A stretch of 37,805 bases of DNA from the NCBI GenBank assembly GCA_945787445.1, contig CALZHT010000048.1, positions 1 to 37,805 on the forward strand, in the 5' to 3' direction. Origin of the DNA: an uncultured Desulfobulbaceae bacterium (GTDB taxonomy: Bacteria; Desulfobacterota; Desulfobulbia; Desulfobulbales; CALZHT01). The translations under genes and the position numbers were made by a program. The notes beneath the pieces were generated by a model. It saw only the letters and a list, made by a program, of their open reading frames with translations, was not told where the DNA came from and did no database searches. Positions 35,920-37,805 of this stretch are shown here, piece by piece. How positions within the stretch are numbered: position 1 is the first letter of the stretch; the number at the start of each line of letters is the position of its first letter.

Positions 35920-36660
35920 TTACGGTTCATACAATTTTGCCATCTCAAGAGTGTATTTTCCGCCCTGCTCCTCATAAACATACATGGGGGGCATGATCGT
36001 AAGTTCCTCACCGCCCCCTTTTACCGCTTCCACCAGAATTAATTTACCCGCACTGCCTGGATAACTATAAATAATCTGCATTCGTTTGGGCTCAAGCCCA
36101 TGTTTTCGGAGTTCTGCAAATAAAGAAGTACTGCGTTCAGCAGGATACACCAAGGAAGCCCGCCCTCTGTTCTTCAGGCCATATACCACGGCCTTGATAA
36201 TCCCCGGCAGATCTGCCTTTACTTCATGTCTTGCCACGGCCTGCTCCTTACCGATATTTCTGCGGCCGCTTTCCGCTTTGCGATATGGCGGATTGCATAC
36301 CACCACGTCATAGGATTCAGGCGCCAGAAGGTCCCGAATTTGATTTACGTCTCCCTCGATGACCGACAGTCTCCCATCAAGGCTGTTCAACTTGATATTT
36401 CGCCGGATAAGCTCAGCTAAAGCAGGCTGCACCTCGAGAGCAGCAAGAAAGATATCGCTCCATCTGTAGGCTATAATCAGAGAAACAATCCCGCACCCGG
36501 CGCAAAGGTCCAGGATTTGGTCCCCCGGCTTTGGATGGATGAAATGACCAAGCAACACAGCGTCGATGGAAAAGCGATAGCCTTGCTTGTGTTGGACACA
36601 TTGCAGCTTGCCGGAGAACAAGGAATCAAAGGTATACTCATTGCGTTCCGTGATAACCAT
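35920..36660 (-). CDS. TrmN6-like tRNA adenine-N6 methyltransferase
   Basis: 246 residues. S-adenosylmethionine-dependent methyltransferase with motif I DLCAGCGIVS (51-60) and the amino-methyltransferase motif NPPY (123-126). The start, with FSIDAVLLGHF, fits the tRNA1(Val) A37-N6 methyltransferase family (YfiC/TrmN6). The likely substrate is adenine 37 of a tRNA, but related enzymes modify other RNAs or proteins (HemK/PrmC also have NPPY), so the exact target is not certain. The ATG at 36660 lacks a clear ribosome-binding site. It lies downstream of the DUF1015 gene on the same strand with a 315-bp gap containing palindromes. Confidence 0.88.
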   Translation of the reverse strand: MVITERNEYTFDSLFSGKLQCVQHKQGYRFSIDAVLLGHFIHPKPGDQILDLCAGCGIVSLIIAYRWSDIFLAALEVQPALAELIRRNIKLNSLDGRLSVIEGDVNQIRDLLAPESYDVVVCNPPYRKAESGRRNIGKEQAVARHEVKADLPGIIKAVVYGLKNRGRASLVYPAERSTSLFAELRKHGLEPKRMQIIYSYPGSAGKLILVEAVKGGGEELTIMPPMYVYEEQGGKYTLEMAKLYEP

Positions 36661-36975
36661 TTTTATTAATGAGTGAGGCTCCTCCCATAGAGCGGGAGGC
36701 CTCAGGAAGCCCCCTTAAAGGGGGCATTAAACAGCCGTCTTATTTCAATAAAATTAAAAACGAATATCGAATGTCGAACAAGAAACTTCGAATGATGAAG
36801 GATTATTATCGAATATTAAAATCCCTCGATCATCTTAATCGCGCTGTAAAGGGTAGGTAAAGGAAGCGACAAATTTAATTCTACTCAATTGTAGTTCACT
36901 TCAAAATTCGACATTCCTTGTTCGATATTCTGCGGTTCTATTAAAATCTGAATTTCCCGCCGGATCAGTCCGATT
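36661..36975. other. Intergenic region with several palindromes
   Basis: It contains an imperfect hairpin (gaggctcctccc / gggaggcctc, 36675-36703) and a perfect one (GCCCCC-ttaaa-GGGGGC, 36709-36725) close to the TrmN6-like start, in its leader. Further on, gaatatcgaatgtcgaa (around 36762) and ttcgacattccttgttcgat (36907-36926) form an AT-rich inverted pair. A 63-codon frame (36669-36860) is made of these repeats and is rejected as a gene. Confidence 0.45.
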
Positions 36976-37805
36976 TCAGGAAACTCGCTCGTCAGCAATT
37001 ATTTTATTCATAACCAGGCCGGTGAGAATCTTCGGGTAGAAATATGTAGACTTATGGGGCATAACCAGACCGCGGTCAGCCACTCTTTGTACTTGAGTTA
37101 CAGGGGTTGGATTCATAAAGAACAAGACCGGCGTCTTATCCTGGGAAGCAATACTTTCCTTCACAGCAATATCAAGTCCTTCATCCGGATCACTGAAGTA
37201 ATCGATAAGCTTTTCTTCTGCGCAGCGTTCATTGCCAAGACCAAAGAGGTGATCGAGAACATACTCGGAGAGTACTACCACATCAAGCTCCTGCAACTCC
37301 TCCGGTTGTGTTTCTGTTAAAACTTTTTTTGCCACATCACCTATGCTGTTTAAATAGAACCCTCTATCTTCACCCGGGTGATACAGGCAATACTTCGTGT
37401 TATCACCAGAAGATTCGTCCATATGAGCCAAGAGTTCACCGATGAGGACTTCCCTGGAGGCGCCTTTGATTTCCTCAATATCAAAACCTTGGGAAAGTTC
37501 TTTGGTCAATTCGGCAACACTAACCGAACCTGGAAAACGTACCAATCTGTGGGTCGGGAGCACGGAAAGACCCGGATCTTCCATACTGGTCAGACACATC
37601 ATAGTAAAGTTGACCGGACTTTCAGGGGAAACGGAGCCGATTTGTTTAGCCATCAATTCACGGTACTGCAAAGCAGTGGTGTAGCGATGATGGCCATCGG
37701 CAATATAGAGCGATTTATCCCGGAACAGGTCTTTGACTTTATTAAGGGTGCTCCTCTCGGTTATTGCCCAGACTGTATGGAGATTTCCGTCATTATCAGC
37801 TAATG
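36976..37805 (-). CDS. DUF1015 family protein, 5' end outside the window
   Basis: The frame is open to the right edge on the minus strand, so the N-terminus lies beyond base 37805. The conserved DUF1015 motif ADGHHRYTTAL is read just upstream of the TTG at 37671, which proves that this codon is internal. Further family features include MMCLTSMEDPGLSVLPTHRLV (cut) and FFMNPTPVTQVQRVADRG near the end. About 275 residues are visible out of an expected ~400. The function of this widely distributed family is not established. It is followed by the TrmN6-like gene on the same strand. Confidence 0.92.
   Translation of the reverse strand, partial: LADNDGNLHTVWAITERSTLNKVKDLFRDKSLYIADGHHRYTTALQYRELMAKQIGSVSPESPVNFTMMCLTSMEDPGLSVLPTHRLVRFPGSVSVAELTKELSQGFDIEEIKGASREVLIGELLAHMDESSGDNTKYCLYHPGEDRGFYLNSIGDVAKKVLTETQPEELQELDVVVLSEYVLDHLFGLGNERCAEEKLIDYFSDPDEGLDIAVKESIASQDKTPVLFFMNPTPVTQVQRVADRGLVMPHKSTYFYPKILTGLVMNKIIADERVS

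Noticed and set aside
36669-36860. 63-codon frame beside the TrmN6-like gene
   Set aside because: It is made up of palindromes and AT-rich repeat sequence.

Overview
The window reads as a chromosomal segment of a Gram-negative, probably anaerobic bacterium, most likely a member of Desulfobacterota. The clues are a small tetraheme class III-type cytochrome c, a MOT1-type molybdate transporter, a PHP-UvrD fusion protein, several membrane-anchored hybrid histidine kinases, a YgiQ-type radical SAM protein and a TraF-like outer-membrane barrel. No rRNA, tRNA, CRISPR array or phage module was seen. Taxonomy is inferred from gene content only.

Layout. Bases 1-2200 are accessory DNA: the 3' part of a REP-associated tyrosine transposase (RAYT), then a Fic gene bracketed by a 50-bp near-identical direct repeat of the RAYT 3' end. 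Bases 2200-6420 hold an orphan receiver protein, a lipoprotein, a carboxymuconolactone decarboxylase-like protein with both cysteines replaced, a two-CBS protein and a molybdate transporter. Bases 6645-9260 encode a large hybrid kinase. Bases 9580-18960 hold YgiQ, a nuclease-fold protein, a small coiled-coil protein, a thioredoxin-reductase-like flavoprotein, the PHP-UvrD fusion, a redox protein with a CxxC motif, and a conserved hypothetical. Then come speA (minus), an unusual radical SAM protein (plus) and an outer-membrane barrel (plus).

The most distinctive block is a minus-strand cluster from 31601 down to 24425: PhnD-like binding protein, hybrid kinase with a c-heme motif in its periplasmic domain, ethylbenzene-dehydrogenase-type heme-domain protein, second PhnD-like binding protein, second kinase (HAMP-PAS). 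Two [PhnD + kinase] pairs enclose a predicted periplasmic heme-domain protein. By analogy with the arsenite sensor AioX/AioS, this looks like a periplasmic solute- and redox-sensing system. Its ligand is unknown and no DNA-binding response regulator lies beside it.

The right end carries a YcaO-TPR protein, the tetraheme cytochrome, a membrane-anchored XRE regulator with an EF-hand/dockerin-like tail, a TrmN6-like methyltransferase and a DUF1015 protein that runs off the window.

Dispersed palindromic elements are a second theme. One family has three copies (12437-12607, 17624-17760, 24248-24417) and another has two (11284-11445, 35749-35909). Most palindromes lie between convergent genes, where they could act as bidirectional terminators. 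The RAYT at the left edge is of a family known to be linked to such REP-like palindromes.
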